From CAYMSF01 sp964392985 (GTDB lineage: Bacteria; Verrucomicrobiota; Lentisphaeria; Victivallales; Victivallaceae), in contig CAYMSF010000001.1 in NCBI GenBank assembly GCA_964392985.1, positions 75,528 to 139,527 on the forward strand: a DNA stretch of 64,000 bases. Reading direction: 5' to 3'. A model generated the notes under the pieces. The model ran no database searches. It had not been told where the DNA came from and saw nothing but the letters and a program-made list of their open reading frames with translations. Below, piece after piece: positions 46,223-55,689 of the stretch (positions are counted from its first letter, which is position 1; each line of letters opens with the position of its first letter). Position numbers and translations under genes: made by a program.

Positions 46223-47077
46223 CTAAATATTTTCCACACGCAATTCTGGTGAAACAAATTCTCTTAACTTGCCCTCTACTGTATGTTTCAGCGTAACTTG
46301 TGATGTCGGGCAGACTGCGCAACGGCCTTTGAGTCTGACTTGTATTACATTGTCGCGAATATCAGCAAGTTCAATACTACCGCCATCGCTTTCAAGTAGC
46401 GGTTTAATTTCTTTATCAATGACTTCCTGGATTTTGATGACTTTCTGGACAAGAGAGAGTGCTGAAAATGCAGATTGCGCATTTTCTGGAGCAACACTTT
46501 CGGATTGGTTTTTCCAAACCCCTTCTATGATTTCATGAATATCATCAAGGCATGTGCCGCAGGCTCCGCCGGCTTTGCAATAATTTGTAACCCCGGTTGT
46601 AGTGCGGATATTGTTATCTTTTATAATTTTTCGAATTTTGGTGTCTGTTATTCCAAAACATTTACATACAACCCGACCCTCATGTTCCGTATCATCTTGT
46701 GTTACAATTTCGCCGCGATAGTTGGCAATTGCCGCCTGCAATGCCTCCATTCCCATAACTGAACAATGTAATTTTTCTTCTGGAAGTTCTCCAAGTACAT
46801 CAACGATATCCTGATTAGTTACTTTGGCTGCTTCATCCAAAGTCATGCCTTTGACAATTTCTGTTAGGACTGAAGATGATGCAATTGCACTGGCACAACC
46901 GAATGTTTTGAATTTAGCTTCTTCGATTTTTCCTTCAGCATTAATTTTTAACGTAAGCTTAAGAGCATCGCCGCAAGTAATGTTTCCCACTTCGCCCACG
47001 GCATCTGCTTTTTCAACCTCGCCGACGTTCTGAGGTTCCATAAAATGTTTCATCACTTTTTCATTATAATCCCACAT
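46223..47077 (-). CDS. nifU: Fe-S cluster assembly scaffold NifU, three-domain type
   Basis: A 284-residue scaffold protein. The N-terminal IscU-like domain carries the cluster-building cysteines: Cys35 in I-T-C-G-D, a second in F-G-C-A-S-A-I, a third in L-H-C-S-V-M-G. The central BFD-like [2Fe-2S] domain has V-C-K-C-F-G and C-K-A-G-G-A-C-G-T-C. The C-terminal Nfu domain has G-R-C-A-V-C-P-T-S. All three sets are intact. Full-length NifU occurs in diazotrophs but also in many anaerobes as a general scaffold; no nif genes are near, so nitrogen fixation should not be inferred. The ATG at 47077 follows GAGGTGG. It lies 51 bases after proS. Confidence 0.95.
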   Translation of the reverse strand: MWDYNEKVMKHFMEPQNVGEVEKADAVGEVGNITCGDALKLTLKINAEGKIEEAKFKTFGCASAIASSSVLTEIVKGMTLDEAAKVTNQDIVDVLGELPEEKLHCSVMGMEALQAAIANYRGEIVTQDDTEHEGRVVCKCFGITDTKIRKIIKDNNIRTTTGVTNYCKAGGACGTCLDDIHEIIEGVWKNQSESVAPENAQSAFSALSLVQKVIKIQEVIDKEIKPLLESDGGSIELADIRDNVIQVRLKGRCAVCPTSQVTLKHTVEGKLREFVSPELRVENI

Positions 47078-47128
47078 AATCCACCTCAAGTTTTAATTCA
47101 ATCGTTACTAAACGGATACTGTAATTAA

Positions 47129-48862
47129 TTATTCGTATTTTTGGAATTCCGCAATCAATAATGTTTTTATACTGTCGCATACTTGTGACAGTTCCAGTAA
47201 TTCTGAATTTTTTTCGCCGCGTCGCTTCAGTTCAACTTTTCCTTCTGCCAGTGTTTTAGGCGAAATAATCAATCGGAATGGAATTCCTGTTAAATCGGCA
47301 TCGCTGAACATAAATCCTGCTTTCTCACCACGGTCATCGTAAAGAACTTCAACCCCTGCAGATTTCAATTCATGATAGAGTTTATCCGCCTCCTGTTCCA
47401 CATTGTCAACGCCGGGATTTAATGAACAGATCTGGACATGATATGGTGCGATTGTTATTGGCCATATCGGTCCCCATTGATCATAAGATTGTTCAATTAC
47501 CGATGCCATTGTTCGTCCGATACCGATGCCGTAACAACCCATAATCATCGGCTGGGTTTTGCCATTTTTGTCAAGATAGCAACAATTCATTGCAGATGAA
47601 TATTGTGTTCCCAATTGGAATATGTTACCCACTTCAATCCCGCGCTCCATACGGAGAGGTTCTCCGGTAAGCGGGCAGGGGTCGCCTTCGCGCACTGTGG
47701 CGATATCAGCTATAATAATGCCGGGAGAATTGGATAGATCACGGTCAAAATTGAAATTTTTATAGTGATAATGGGCTTCATTGGCGCCGACAACCAGATT
47801 GGATGATTCTGCTACTGAACGGTCAACTACTATTGTAATTTTCTTTCCATCAATTGCCAATGGTGACGCATATCCCGGTTCGCAACCTGTCGCCCTGATT
47901 AACTCATCACCGGCAAACTTTAATTCATTGATTTTTAACAGATTTTGTAATTTTGTTTCGTTAACTTCAAAGTCACCGCGAATCATTGCAAAGATTAGAC
48001 GGTCTGAGCTGTCTTGATAGAATACCGCTTTCCCGGTATCTTCATTTTTTAACCCTAAAAATGCCGCAACATCTTCAATACTTTCACGATCAGGGGTATG
48101 CGTTTTTTCCAACGCTAAAGCCTCAGTTTTGGTAAATTTCCAGTTAGCCGTTGCAATTTCACGGTTCGCACGGTAACTGCCGTCAGGGGAAACAAAAATT
48201 GTATCTTCACCAAATTCAGAAATTGCCATGAATTCGTGAGATACTTTACCACCCATCATACCTGAATCAGATTCAATTGACAAAACGTTTTTCATGCCCA
48301 CACGTTTAAAAATACGTGTATATGCTTCATGAGCCCTTTGATAATACGATTCGAGACATTCCTGACTTGTATGGAAGGAATAACCATCTTTCATGGTAAA
48401 TTCTCGCACACGAATCAATCCGCCGCGAGCACGGGCCTCGTCGCGATATTTGGTCTGAATCTGGTAAAGCATAGCCGGTAGCTGTTTATAGCTGGTAATT
48501 TCAGTTCTGGCCATATGCACAACTGCCTCTTCGTGAGTCATACCAAGTAACATTGCCTTGCCGTTACGATCTTTGAATCGTAACAATTCCTGGCCAACTG
48601 TTTTATAGCGCCCGGATTCTTCCCATAATTCAGCCGGCAACACAACCGGCATTAAAACCTCCTGGCCCTCTATTGCGTTCATTTCTTCACGGATGATACG
48701 TTCAATTTTACTTGTAATGCGCTTTGCAATCGGAAGTAATGAATAAATACCTGTTGAAACCGGTCGAATATATCCACCGCGAATCAGAAATTTATGACTG
48801 GCGGTTTTCGCATCTTTAGGATCTTCTTTGATGCGTCGCCCCACTAACTTGCTCATTCTCAT
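47129..48862 (-). CDS. proS: Prolyl-tRNA synthetase, bacterial type
   Basis: Charges tRNA-Pro. The 577-residue length is that of the bacterial type with an editing (INS) domain between motifs 2 and 3 (about 225-385). Visible landmarks are P-V-S-T-G-I-Y-S-L-L-P near residue 35, L-G-M-T-H-E-E-A-V, the motif 2 stretch Y-R-D-E-A-R-A-R-G-G-L-I-R-V-R-E-F and M-G-C-Y-G-I-G-I-G-R in motif 3. The C-terminal anticodon-binding domain is complete. GGAG lies eleven bases upstream of the ATG. It probably shares a transcript with nifU. Confidence 0.97.
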   Translation of the reverse strand: MRMSKLVGRRIKEDPKDAKTASHKFLIRGGYIRPVSTGIYSLLPIAKRITSKIERIIREEMNAIEGQEVLMPVVLPAELWEESGRYKTVGQELLRFKDRNGKAMLLGMTHEEAVVHMARTEITSYKQLPAMLYQIQTKYRDEARARGGLIRVREFTMKDGYSFHTSQECLESYYQRAHEAYTRIFKRVGMKNVLSIESDSGMMGGKVSHEFMAISEFGEDTIFVSPDGSYRANREIATANWKFTKTEALALEKTHTPDRESIEDVAAFLGLKNEDTGKAVFYQDSSDRLIFAMIRGDFEVNETKLQNLLKINELKFAGDELIRATGCEPGYASPLAIDGKKITIVVDRSVAESSNLVVGANEAHYHYKNFNFDRDLSNSPGIIIADIATVREGDPCPLTGEPLRMERGIEVGNIFQLGTQYSSAMNCCYLDKNGKTQPMIMGCYGIGIGRTMASVIEQSYDQWGPIWPITIAPYHVQICSLNPGVDNVEQEADKLYHELKSAGVEVLYDDRGEKAGFMFSDADLTGIPFRLIISPKTLAEGKVELKRRGEKNSELLELSQVCDSIKTLLIAEFQKYE

Positions 48863-49381
48863 TTTGTTTTTTGCTCCAGTATTTTTATACTATAAAATCA
48901 TCATACTCGATCGGTTGAATTTCAATCTATCCCTATTTCCCGAGCGTGAATCTTTGTCTATAATGTTAATATACCCTTGCTTGAACCATTTTGAAAGCTT
49001 TGTTGCTAATGAAATATTCTCAATTCCCGTAAATGAGCGCATGATATATACATTTTCGTGTTAATTATTAATACATTTCGGTATTAGCGTGTCTGGAAAC
49101 GTGTTGCAGTTTTGATGCGTTATAAACTTTTCCCCGCAGGCTTACGGTAGCAAATATTATGCGAATTATATTTTATTAAAAACTATTCATCGTTTGTTGT
49201 AATGCGTATTCTTTTTTGCTAATAAAAATTTACATCGTCGTACTTGATGTTTTATGGAAATCTGCATGAACGTCTGTTTGACAAAATGTGCCACAAAGGT
49301 TACAATATCTGCAGTAACTTTTTAATGTATTACTATTCAAGTGTCGGCATAACCAGGAATCATTATATTACAATAATCAAA
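48863..49381. other. Divergent intergenic region between proS and the TIGR03790 gene
   Basis: About 520 bases without a convincing gene. An in-frame extension of the downstream ORF back to 49244 was rejected because the signal peptide begins at 49382. No structured RNA or operator was recognised. Confidence 0.45.
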
Positions 49382-52300
49382 ATGGTCAAATTAATTCAAT
49401 TTTCAGCAATTGCGTTGTCATTATTATCTACGGTTTGTGTTTATGCAATGCCGTCTTATGATGACGTGCTAGTTGTTGTAAATTTGCAATCACCAGACTC
49501 GGTTGAAATCGGTACTTATTTCAAAAAGGCAAGAAATATTCCGGAAATAAATATTGTTAAGGTTAGTATTCCAGACCGTGTCAGCGACGAAGGCGATAAC
49601 GCACGTGCTACAATGGTTGAAAAAAATTTAATACTGAATGCCGTTAAGTCAAAGCTTGATGAGTCTGCAAAAGATGAAAATGGCAAACTTGTAAAATTAG
49701 CTGAAAAAATAAACTTCATCGTCTTGACTCGCGGCATTCCAATATATGCGGAAAACGATATTGGCAAAAGTGATACCAATCCACGTCCATATCACTTAAC
49801 TGATTCATTTATCATGTATAATCTGTCAGAATCAGCGTCAAATCCCTTAATTCCAGATTTTTTTACCAATAATAAATTTTATTACTATAATAATTTAGAC
49901 GTTCTTTCACGGAAGTTTTCACACAATCAGTTTGGCTACTACATTGTTTCGCGCCTTGATGGTCCTGGATTGTCAAATATTAAAAACCTTATAGACAATA
50001 CCGGTGCTCCGGCGTATGGTTCATACAAGCATGACAATAAAGTAAAACTGTTGACGGTCAGTCCATACTATAATAAGACATTTCTTGATGAGTTTAATTT
50101 GAGAGGGAATATTGAGATAGTATCGCCTTGCCCGATTCCGCCGGAGAATCAGGACTTTACGACGCCAGATGAATGTCGTATAACACAGACATTTGATAAG
50201 GTTGCCCAAAATGCAATGTTTGCTTTTTTGAACCATATTCCCTGGGAGACGTTTTATCCTTGGCCGCGTGGAAATAATTATTATGCCGATGGTGACCTTA
50301 TGGATAATTATCCATTTATTTATCGTGGAGCAACATTTTTGCCGGGGTCAGTTGTTATGGGTTATCGTTCATTGGCGGCAAACAAAAACTTCCGTACTGC
50401 AGGTGGTGCGCTTAAGCTTGACCTGTCAACAAATCTTATAAATGATTTTCAAAAAAGTGACGGCAGCGATATGAAATTCCGGCACATGACTTGCGTGGCA
50501 TATGATCCGGTAAACAATTGGTTATGGTGCGGTACCGGTGAACCACAGTTGAATGTCTCCCATGATTTTGATGCGCGTGCAACAGATGATGTACACAAGG
50601 AGCACATGCGCAATTATGGAGGTGGCATTGCCATTATTGATGCCAATTCCGGTGTTGTTATAAAACATATTAACGCTAACGATCCGGGAAGTTCTTTAAA
50701 AAACAACAGAGTGGTAAAACTGGTTTATGATAAAGGTTGGGAAAGAATCTGGATTGGACACTACAATGGTATTCAATATTATGATTTAAAAACCAATCAA
50801 TGGCATGACGTTTATGGATTGCAGAGTGATTATGCTTCAGATGTGAATATTTATCTTGACCCGTTTAATGATAATAAGATATATTTTTCGTTTTATTATG
50901 ACCCTAATTACCGTTTTAATGTTAAAGTTTCTTCTGCCATACCAGGGGCGGCGACAGACATTTTTGAATACAGCAAGGACACCGGAGTGATGACATCTTA
51001 TACTATTGATCCGCATATTCCTGGTGTTTTACCGCAGATGACGAAGACTTCGGCCAATATCATATGGTTGACGAAAGGACGGTTCCGCTATGATAATCGC
51101 AGTAAAAATTTATTTGAGGACGCTGAATTAATTAAATATGATTTAAGCATAAGACAGATATTGCAATCTATAAAGTTTAGCGAAATTATTCCCGAAATCA
51201 ATGAATCGAATCAGAACGTTGAGGAAGTTGTGTTGGATATTCCAAGGACAATGACTAGTTTGTTAGCGGTTGAGGGTAACGGTGTTCTAATTGATTTGCC
51301 TTGTCGAATAAAGTACAGAAATTCGATAGAAAGCAAGTCGTTTCAACGTAAAAACTACTTGTTGCGGCTTTGCGAAAAGTCGGCAAATAGTGCAGAAATT
51401 GAATTAATAAATTCGGATTTTTTCAATGTGGCGGATGCGGAAATTTGTCCGGATTTTATCATTCGTTCAATTGTTGGATGTCCATCTCAAGCTGGTGTAT
51501 TATATGCGGCATTATCCCGTTTAGGCGGTTCCAAAGCGGTGATAGCAAAATCTATTGATTCCGGCAAATCATGGAATAAAATTTGTGATGATGTGAAAAA
51601 GATAGACAACTTGAACAGTATTGTCCTGGACGGTAAAGGTTCATTGTATGCTGTGCGGGGTTATCAACTCAAACAAAATATTATGGCAGATTTTGCTGTG
51701 AATGGCGCCTGTGCTTTCGGTGGCGGCTTGGCGTATGAAGACATGGAATATAGAATCGGACGTGAATTGTCGTGGTATTCCGGCTTGAAAGGTCCATACC
51801 ATGCGGAAAGTGGGTCATGGCAGGGTGACGGATATCGCGGTTACTCTCAACTTGAACCAATAATGTTTATGCTGTTGGATGGTTTTACTATGGCCGAATC
51901 ACGGTTTGGTGTTTTTGCACAGTATCCGATGAATGGTGGTGGAGGACATACTGGTCACATGTTAGTGTTTGAACCAAAATGTACGCCATTTGCACCAAGG
52001 GTGGATGAGGAAAACCTCAACGGGGTGATATATGATAATTCCAAATTTGAAATCCCGCTGTGTAGTCCTGGTTTGCCGGCTCATCTTGATAAATTTATTC
52101 CGGAAACCATTAACAGTATGACAGTTCAGGTTTTTGATGGTAATGATATTCCTGTAATTGCAGATAAAATTGAATACTCAGAAACAGGCAATAAAATTAT
52201 TGTCACCGGTGATTTTTCAGGTTTTGCTTACAAGGTAAAATTAATTTGCGGAATCAACGGAATAAAAAATACCAAGGGCGCTTCTCTGACTAACACGAGA

Positions 52301-53077
52301 AGCAACGAATTTAATGATTATATAATTTGTCATTTCGGTAATGGAATAGACCTGTCTGGTAATGGCTATTTGTGTTTAAATCAGTCAAATAAACTTGCAA
52401 AAAGTGTCGGGTTGACCGTTTCTGATGTCGCATTAACTGATGTTCCTGTTTCAGGTAAGTCTTTACAAATTAAATTTACTATAAAAAATCTTAGTCCTGC
52501 CACATCTGGTGATTGTAATCGAACTGTAGCAATTTACTTTGATAACACTAAAGCCGGTTCGATGGACTCTGGTGATATCGCACCGGGCAAGTCCAAAGTG
52601 TTGTCTTTTGCAGTAGACGGTAAATTTGTTACATCTGGCGTTCCACATAAAATTCTCGTTATGGTTGAGTCACGAACAGCTGAAAACACAAAAAATCAAA
52701 ACAGTTTTAACTTCACCAATTTTTTTATTGAGAATCGTCCGGATTTAATAGTAAAGGATATTACTATTTCAACAACGCCGTCCGCAGGCAGTCAGGTTAC
52801 CATTTTCTTCAAAATTGCTAACATTGGCATCGGGGCGACCAAGTCTGGAGACGGGGTACAAAAAGCAACGCTGTTTGTGGATGGAAAATCTGCAGGAACG
52901 ATATGTTACAATGATATTAATCAAGGCGAATTTACTGCGTTACAAGTAACCCTTGAGCCTGGTGCCATCCCGTATGGAGTTCATAAAATCAAGGTCGTCG
53001 CCGACAGTTTCAATCATGTTAAGGAAATAAATGAGAATAACAATGCATTGGAACGAGGATTTGCTGTTGGCCAGTAA
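49382..53077 (+). CDS. Large exported TIGR03790-family protein with propeller-like region and two CARDB domains
   Basis: A 1231-residue exported protein. M-V-K-L-I-Q-F-S-A-I begins a signal peptide cleaved after V-Y-A (about residue 22). Residues about 25-350 follow the TIGR03790 pattern: D-D-V-L-V-V-V-N, Y-F-K-K-A-R-N-I-P and I-V-L-T-R-G-I-P. TIGR03790 proteins occur mainly in Planctomycetes, Verrucomicrobia and relatives, with unknown function. From about 370 to 800, W-L-W-C-G-T-G-E-P, R-I-W-I-G-H-Y-N-G-I and S-I-D-S-G-K-S-W look like beta-propeller blades (Reg_prop/BNR type). Two CARDB-like Ig domains (about 1010-1117 and 1118-1231) finish it. No clear ribosome-binding site precedes the chosen ATG. 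It is convergent with the T2SS operon. Confidence 0.82.
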   Translation: MVKLIQFSAIALSLLSTVCVYAMPSYDDVLVVVNLQSPDSVEIGTYFKKARNIPEINIVKVSIPDRVSDEGDNARATMVEKNLILNAVKSKLDESAKDENGKLVKLAEKINFIVLTRGIPIYAENDIGKSDTNPRPYHLTDSFIMYNLSESASNPLIPDFFTNNKFYYYNNLDVLSRKFSHNQFGYYIVSRLDGPGLSNIKNLIDNTGAPAYGSYKHDNKVKLLTVSPYYNKTFLDEFNLRGNIEIVSPCPIPPENQDFTTPDECRITQTFDKVAQNAMFAFLNHIPWETFYPWPRGNNYYADGDLMDNYPFIYRGATFLPGSVVMGYRSLAANKNFRTAGGALKLDLSTNLINDFQKSDGSDMKFRHMTCVAYDPVNNWLWCGTGEPQLNVSHDFDARATDDVHKEHMRNYGGGIAIIDANSGVVIKHINANDPGSSLKNNRVVKLVYDKGWERIWIGHYNGIQYYDLKTNQWHDVYGLQSDYASDVNIYLDPFNDNKIYFSFYYDPNYRFNVKVSSAIPGAATDIFEYSKDTGVMTSYTIDPHIPGVLPQMTKTSANIIWLTKGRFRYDNRSKNLFEDAELIKYDLSIRQILQSIKFSEIIPEINESNQNVEEVVLDIPRTMTSLLAVEGNGVLIDLPCRIKYRNSIESKSFQRKNYLLRLCEKSANSAEIELINSDFFNVADAEICPDFIIRSIVGCPSQAGVLYAALSRLGGSKAVIAKSIDSGKSWNKICDDVKKIDNLNSIVLDGKGSLYAVRGYQLKQNIMADFAVNGACAFGGGLAYEDMEYRIGRELSWYSGLKGPYHAESGSWQGDGYRGYSQLEPIMFMLLDGFTMAESRFGVFAQYPMNGGGGHTGHMLVFEPKCTPFAPRVDEENLNGVIYDNSKFEIPLCSPGLPAHLDKFIPETINSMTVQVFDGNDIPVIADKIEYSETGNKIIVTGDFSGFAYKVKLICGINGIKNTKGASLTNTRSNEFNDYIICHFGNGIDLSGNGYLCLNQSNKLAKSVGLTVSDVALTDVPVSGKSLQIKFTIKNLSPATSGDCNRTVAIYFDNTKAGSMDSGDIAPGKSKVLSFAVDGKFVTSGVPHKILVMVESRTAENTKNQNSFNFTNFFIENRPDLIVKDITISTTPSAGSQVTIFFKIANIGIGATKSGDGVQKATLFVDGKSAGTICYNDINQGEFTALQVTLEPGAIPYGVHKIKVVADSFNHVKEINENNNALERGFAVGQ

Positions 53078-53165
53078 GATTAATGATATAGCAAGTGTAA
53101 AACAAAAAAGCATTAACGATATTTTATGTATGGCAGAAAGTTTGAAAAAGTTTTAAGAATTCGTA

Positions 53166-54218
53166 TTAATAGAATGTCCATTCATAAACTGATATTCCCT
53201 GAGGAGAAATTAATGGAGAGACATACATTGAAACTGAAAGCATTCTTCCCTGCCGGTTATTTTGAGACGCCGCTTTGATTGTAATACTATAGAACCCGGA
53301 TTCACGTACGGAAGATGTATCTTTGATTTTAGAGAAAACCTCAAGTGGGAGCGAATCGCGTAGCGGTATTTTACTTTTTTGCCAAAGGTTTATGGCCTCC
53401 AGGATGAGTTTCGTTTCATCCTCTGAAGTTTTAAATTTCGATGATATTTGTTCGCCATCCATATTGAATATATTGATTTGTGTATTGGGATTACTATAAG
53501 ATATTTGCTGTGGAATAACAATTCTAGCCGACGATAATCGACCAAACTCATCAATTGGAAAATAATTTTTAGAGCCTGGAATATACAATATTTCTTCGCG
53601 ATATTGCAGTCGGTTGTTCCTGGGTAAATTATATATTTCCAGCGATAAATAGTCGTTTTTTTCCATACCATCAAGCCTGGTCAGGCTATCAATATCAATA
53701 TAATCCATTAGCCGGTTTTTGAATGTGATTAGTTGCTGATCGTTCTCGTCCGGCACTGTTCCGTTTGTGTTTTTGTCAAAATTTCCTGAAGGATTGAATC
53801 CGGAAATATCAATTCCACTCATCATATCGGAAATAGTGAAGCTAACCGGGCACCCGTAATAGTCAATAATGTGCTCGGTTCCATCAGCAATGTATTCTCC
53901 TGCACTTTCGGATTTGTCAACTGCGATGATACGTTCAGGATGGAGTATACGGTCATAAGCTATAAGCCAGTAAATTCTACTTGCCGCTCCATCACTTATT
54001 AGCATGGTTTTTTCATAGTCAGTAAATGCATAAGTAAGAGCTAAAGAACTTTGAGACAATGTCACAATAGTGGCTGAAATAATTGAAAGCAGAGAGAGCA
54101 GGCATAAAACTGTAATCAATGCAATGCCACGATGATTTTTACTTGCGTTACCGCAATACTTTTTGCTGTAAGTATCCAGATCCCGCGGTACGTCTGAACC
54201 ATGATTCTTTGTCGCCAT
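53166..54218 (-). CDS. gspK: Type II secretion minor pseudopilin GspK-like protein
   Basis: Predicted tip pseudopilin of the type II secretion system, 350 residues. A long basic leader ends in N-H-R-G, followed by I-A-L-I-T-V-L-C-L-L-S-L-L-S. Glycine at -1 is kept and +5 is not glutamate, both typical of GspK. The large globular domain contains the paired D-Y-I-D and D-E-F-G-R segments expected in the SAM-like GspK fold. The start lies 71 bases inside gspJ, an unusually long overlap, but no later Met precedes the helix. It is the last gene of the operon. Confidence 0.82.
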   Translation of the reverse strand: MATKNHGSDVPRDLDTYSKKYCGNASKNHRGIALITVLCLLSLLSIISATIVTLSQSSLALTYAFTDYEKTMLISDGAASRIYWLIAYDRILHPERIIAVDKSESAGEYIADGTEHIIDYYGCPVSFTISDMMSGIDISGFNPSGNFDKNTNGTVPDENDQQLITFKNRLMDYIDIDSLTRLDGMEKNDYLSLEIYNLPRNNRLQYREEILYIPGSKNYFPIDEFGRLSSARIVIPQQISYSNPNTQINIFNMDGEQISSKFKTSEDETKLILEAINLWQKSKIPLRDSLPLEVFSKIKDTSSVRESGFYSITIKAASQNNRQGRMLSVSMYVSPLISPQGISVYEWTFY

Positions 54219-54786
54219 TTTCGAACTCTACAGTTATTTGAATGCCTTTGGGAATATAATTTTTTCGGGTATCCCAGTTATCAACAAATTTAACACTATT
54301 GTCTTCAATTGAAATATCGGCGTAAAGGAAAGATACGTTTTTTATCTTCTCAAGAATTATTTCACGGTTAACTCCGATGTCGTTAGTTTCTTCCCATGGA
54401 AGAATTGGGGTGTCACGATATTTCGCAATGAGTTTGTCGTCTTCTTTTAATAACTGTATGAACCTGATGCCGGAACTGTCATTGGTATTAATGCGGTGCA
54501 AATAGGTTAGTAATACTGACGATGGCTTACCACTGAAAATAATAATATCAGCCAGTTTTTCATTTCTCCAGGTGAAAAATACTGCATTCTTAAAAGAATT
54601 ATTTACAATCTGATCAATATTTTTTCGCCATTCCTGTTTCGCTGCAAGTTGGCTGGTTTTCATCCAGGTGCTTGCTGATGCCCGCAACGTTAATCCTACA
54701 ATCAGTGAAATTACGGCAAGAATAGAAAGAGCAACAATTATTTCGAGTAAGGTGAAATGACGAATATGATGGCAGCGTGAACTCAT
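54148..54786 (-). CDS. gspJ: Type II secretion minor pseudopilin GspJ-like protein
   Basis: A 212-residue pseudopilin. Leader M-S-S-R-C-H-H-I-R-H precedes F-T-L-L-E-I-I-V-A-L-S-I-L-A; Phe+1 and Glu+5 are present but -1 is His rather than Gly. The C-terminal part is rich in beta strands as in GspJ, and its length (about 200) fits J rather than H or I. The start overlaps the gspI stop in an ATGA arrangement, with AAGGA in front. Assignment to J rests on position and length as much as sequence. Confidence 0.75.
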   Translation of the reverse strand: MSSRCHHIRHFTLLEIIVALSILAVISLIVGLTLRASASTWMKTSQLAAKQEWRKNIDQIVNNSFKNAVFFTWRNEKLADIIIFSGKPSSVLLTYLHRINTNDSSGIRFIQLLKEDDKLIAKYRDTPILPWEETNDIGVNREIILEKIKNVSFLYADISIEDNSVKFVDNWDTRKNYIPKGIQITVEFENGDKESWFRRTAGSGYLQQKVLR

Positions 54787-55208
54787 AAATCCTTACTCCT
54801 GACAATCCGGTCAATAATAATACTGTTAACGATTTGCTGGTCGGTTTTCCTGAAAAGTTGAATTTTAACCGCCAACAGTCGCCAATCACCTATTTCGGTA
54901 CGCACATTTTCCGGCATTCCTGATGCCGGTGCATACTCGCATTTGATACCATAATCCTGGCTGGAAAATATTTCCTGTGGAATCGAGGAATGAGGCGGTG
55001 CCAACATTATATATTCTGCTGCTTGTGTGAGTAGATGCTGTTCAATCCACAACCGTTCGGTTTTATGTAATCTTTTTTTTGACATTGTAATGACAGTTAA
55101 TGTAGATGCTATCCCTATTGAGAGAATTGCGATAGCAATAATTACTTCGAGTAAAGTGAAAAAATTAAGTTTACCTGTAGCCATTTTTATTGCCTGTCTT
55201 TTCATCAT
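54783..55208 (-). CDS. gspI: Type II secretion minor pseudopilin GspI-like protein
   Basis: A 141-residue pseudopilin with the helix F-T-L-L-E-V-I-I-A-I-A-I-L-S. -1 is Phe (or Asn if the preceding Phe is +1), not Gly; Glu+5 is present. The short length and compact C-terminal domain fit GspI. The start is one of ATGATG at 55208/55205 or ATG at 55184; the last gives a shorter leader and less overlap with gspH. It is coupled to gspJ by a four-base overlap. Confidence 0.75.
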   Translation of the reverse strand: MMKRQAIKMATGKLNFFTLLEVIIAIAILSIGIASTLTVITMSKKRLHKTERLWIEQHLLTQAAEYIMLAPPHSSIPQEIFSSQDYGIKCEYAPASGMPENVRTEIGDWRLLAVKIQLFRKTDQQIVNSIIIDRIVRSKDL

Positions 55209-55662
55209 CAGTAAATATATTCCCGGTTAGCGGTGAAAAGTTTACCATAATAGTGTTTTTTGCCGTAATAAATTTAAAATCATAACCACTGATAATGCCG
55301 TCAGCAAAGCAGTAGTAGGTAAAGTTGGAATCTTCAGATGTTGCCGTACTTTTATTAATAACGACACTTATTGATGACGGTACATAATACTGAGTTACTT
55401 TGCCATTCCATTCCGGACAATTAAGATAGAATCGATTATCTTCACGTGAAAAAATTACCGTTTGAGTAACGCCTGTCGTCATAGCACGTGAACGAGCGCA
55501 AGTAAAAACGCTTTTAACATTCTCAATGCAGTTTTGCAATGTCGCGTGAGATGGAACTCGTGAAATCATCCGGATTGACAAAGTGAAAAAAATTGCAATC
55601 ATAGAAATGGTCACGACTATTTCAAGCAATGTGAACTCTCGACGCATATTCCTGCCTGTCAT
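55171..55662 (-). CDS. gspH: Type II secretion minor pseudopilin GspH-like protein
   Basis: A 163-residue pseudopilin. The leader ends in M-R-R-E, followed by F-T-L-L-E-I-V-V-T-I-S-M-I-A; -1 is Glu, +5 is Glu. The C-terminal half shows the GspH/FimT-like pattern: a conserved S-R-A-M-T-T-G-V-T-Q segment after the helix and a late G-N-I-F strand. ATG at 55647 would give a four-residue leader and is an alternative start. Confidence 0.78.
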   Translation of the reverse strand: MTGRNMRREFTLLEIVVTISMIAIFFTLSIRMISRVPSHATLQNCIENVKSVFTCARSRAMTTGVTQTVIFSREDNRFYLNCPEWNGKVTQYYVPSSISVVINKSTATSEDSNFTYYCFADGIISGYDFKFITAKNTIMVNFSPLTGNIFTDDEKTGNKNGYR

Positions 55663-55689
55663 GAAGTTTGCATAATGTACCGATGTAAA

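Noticed and set aside
46223..47077. Taking nifU as evidence of nitrogen fixation
   Set aside because: No nif structural genes are present, and three-domain NifU is also used as a general scaffold.
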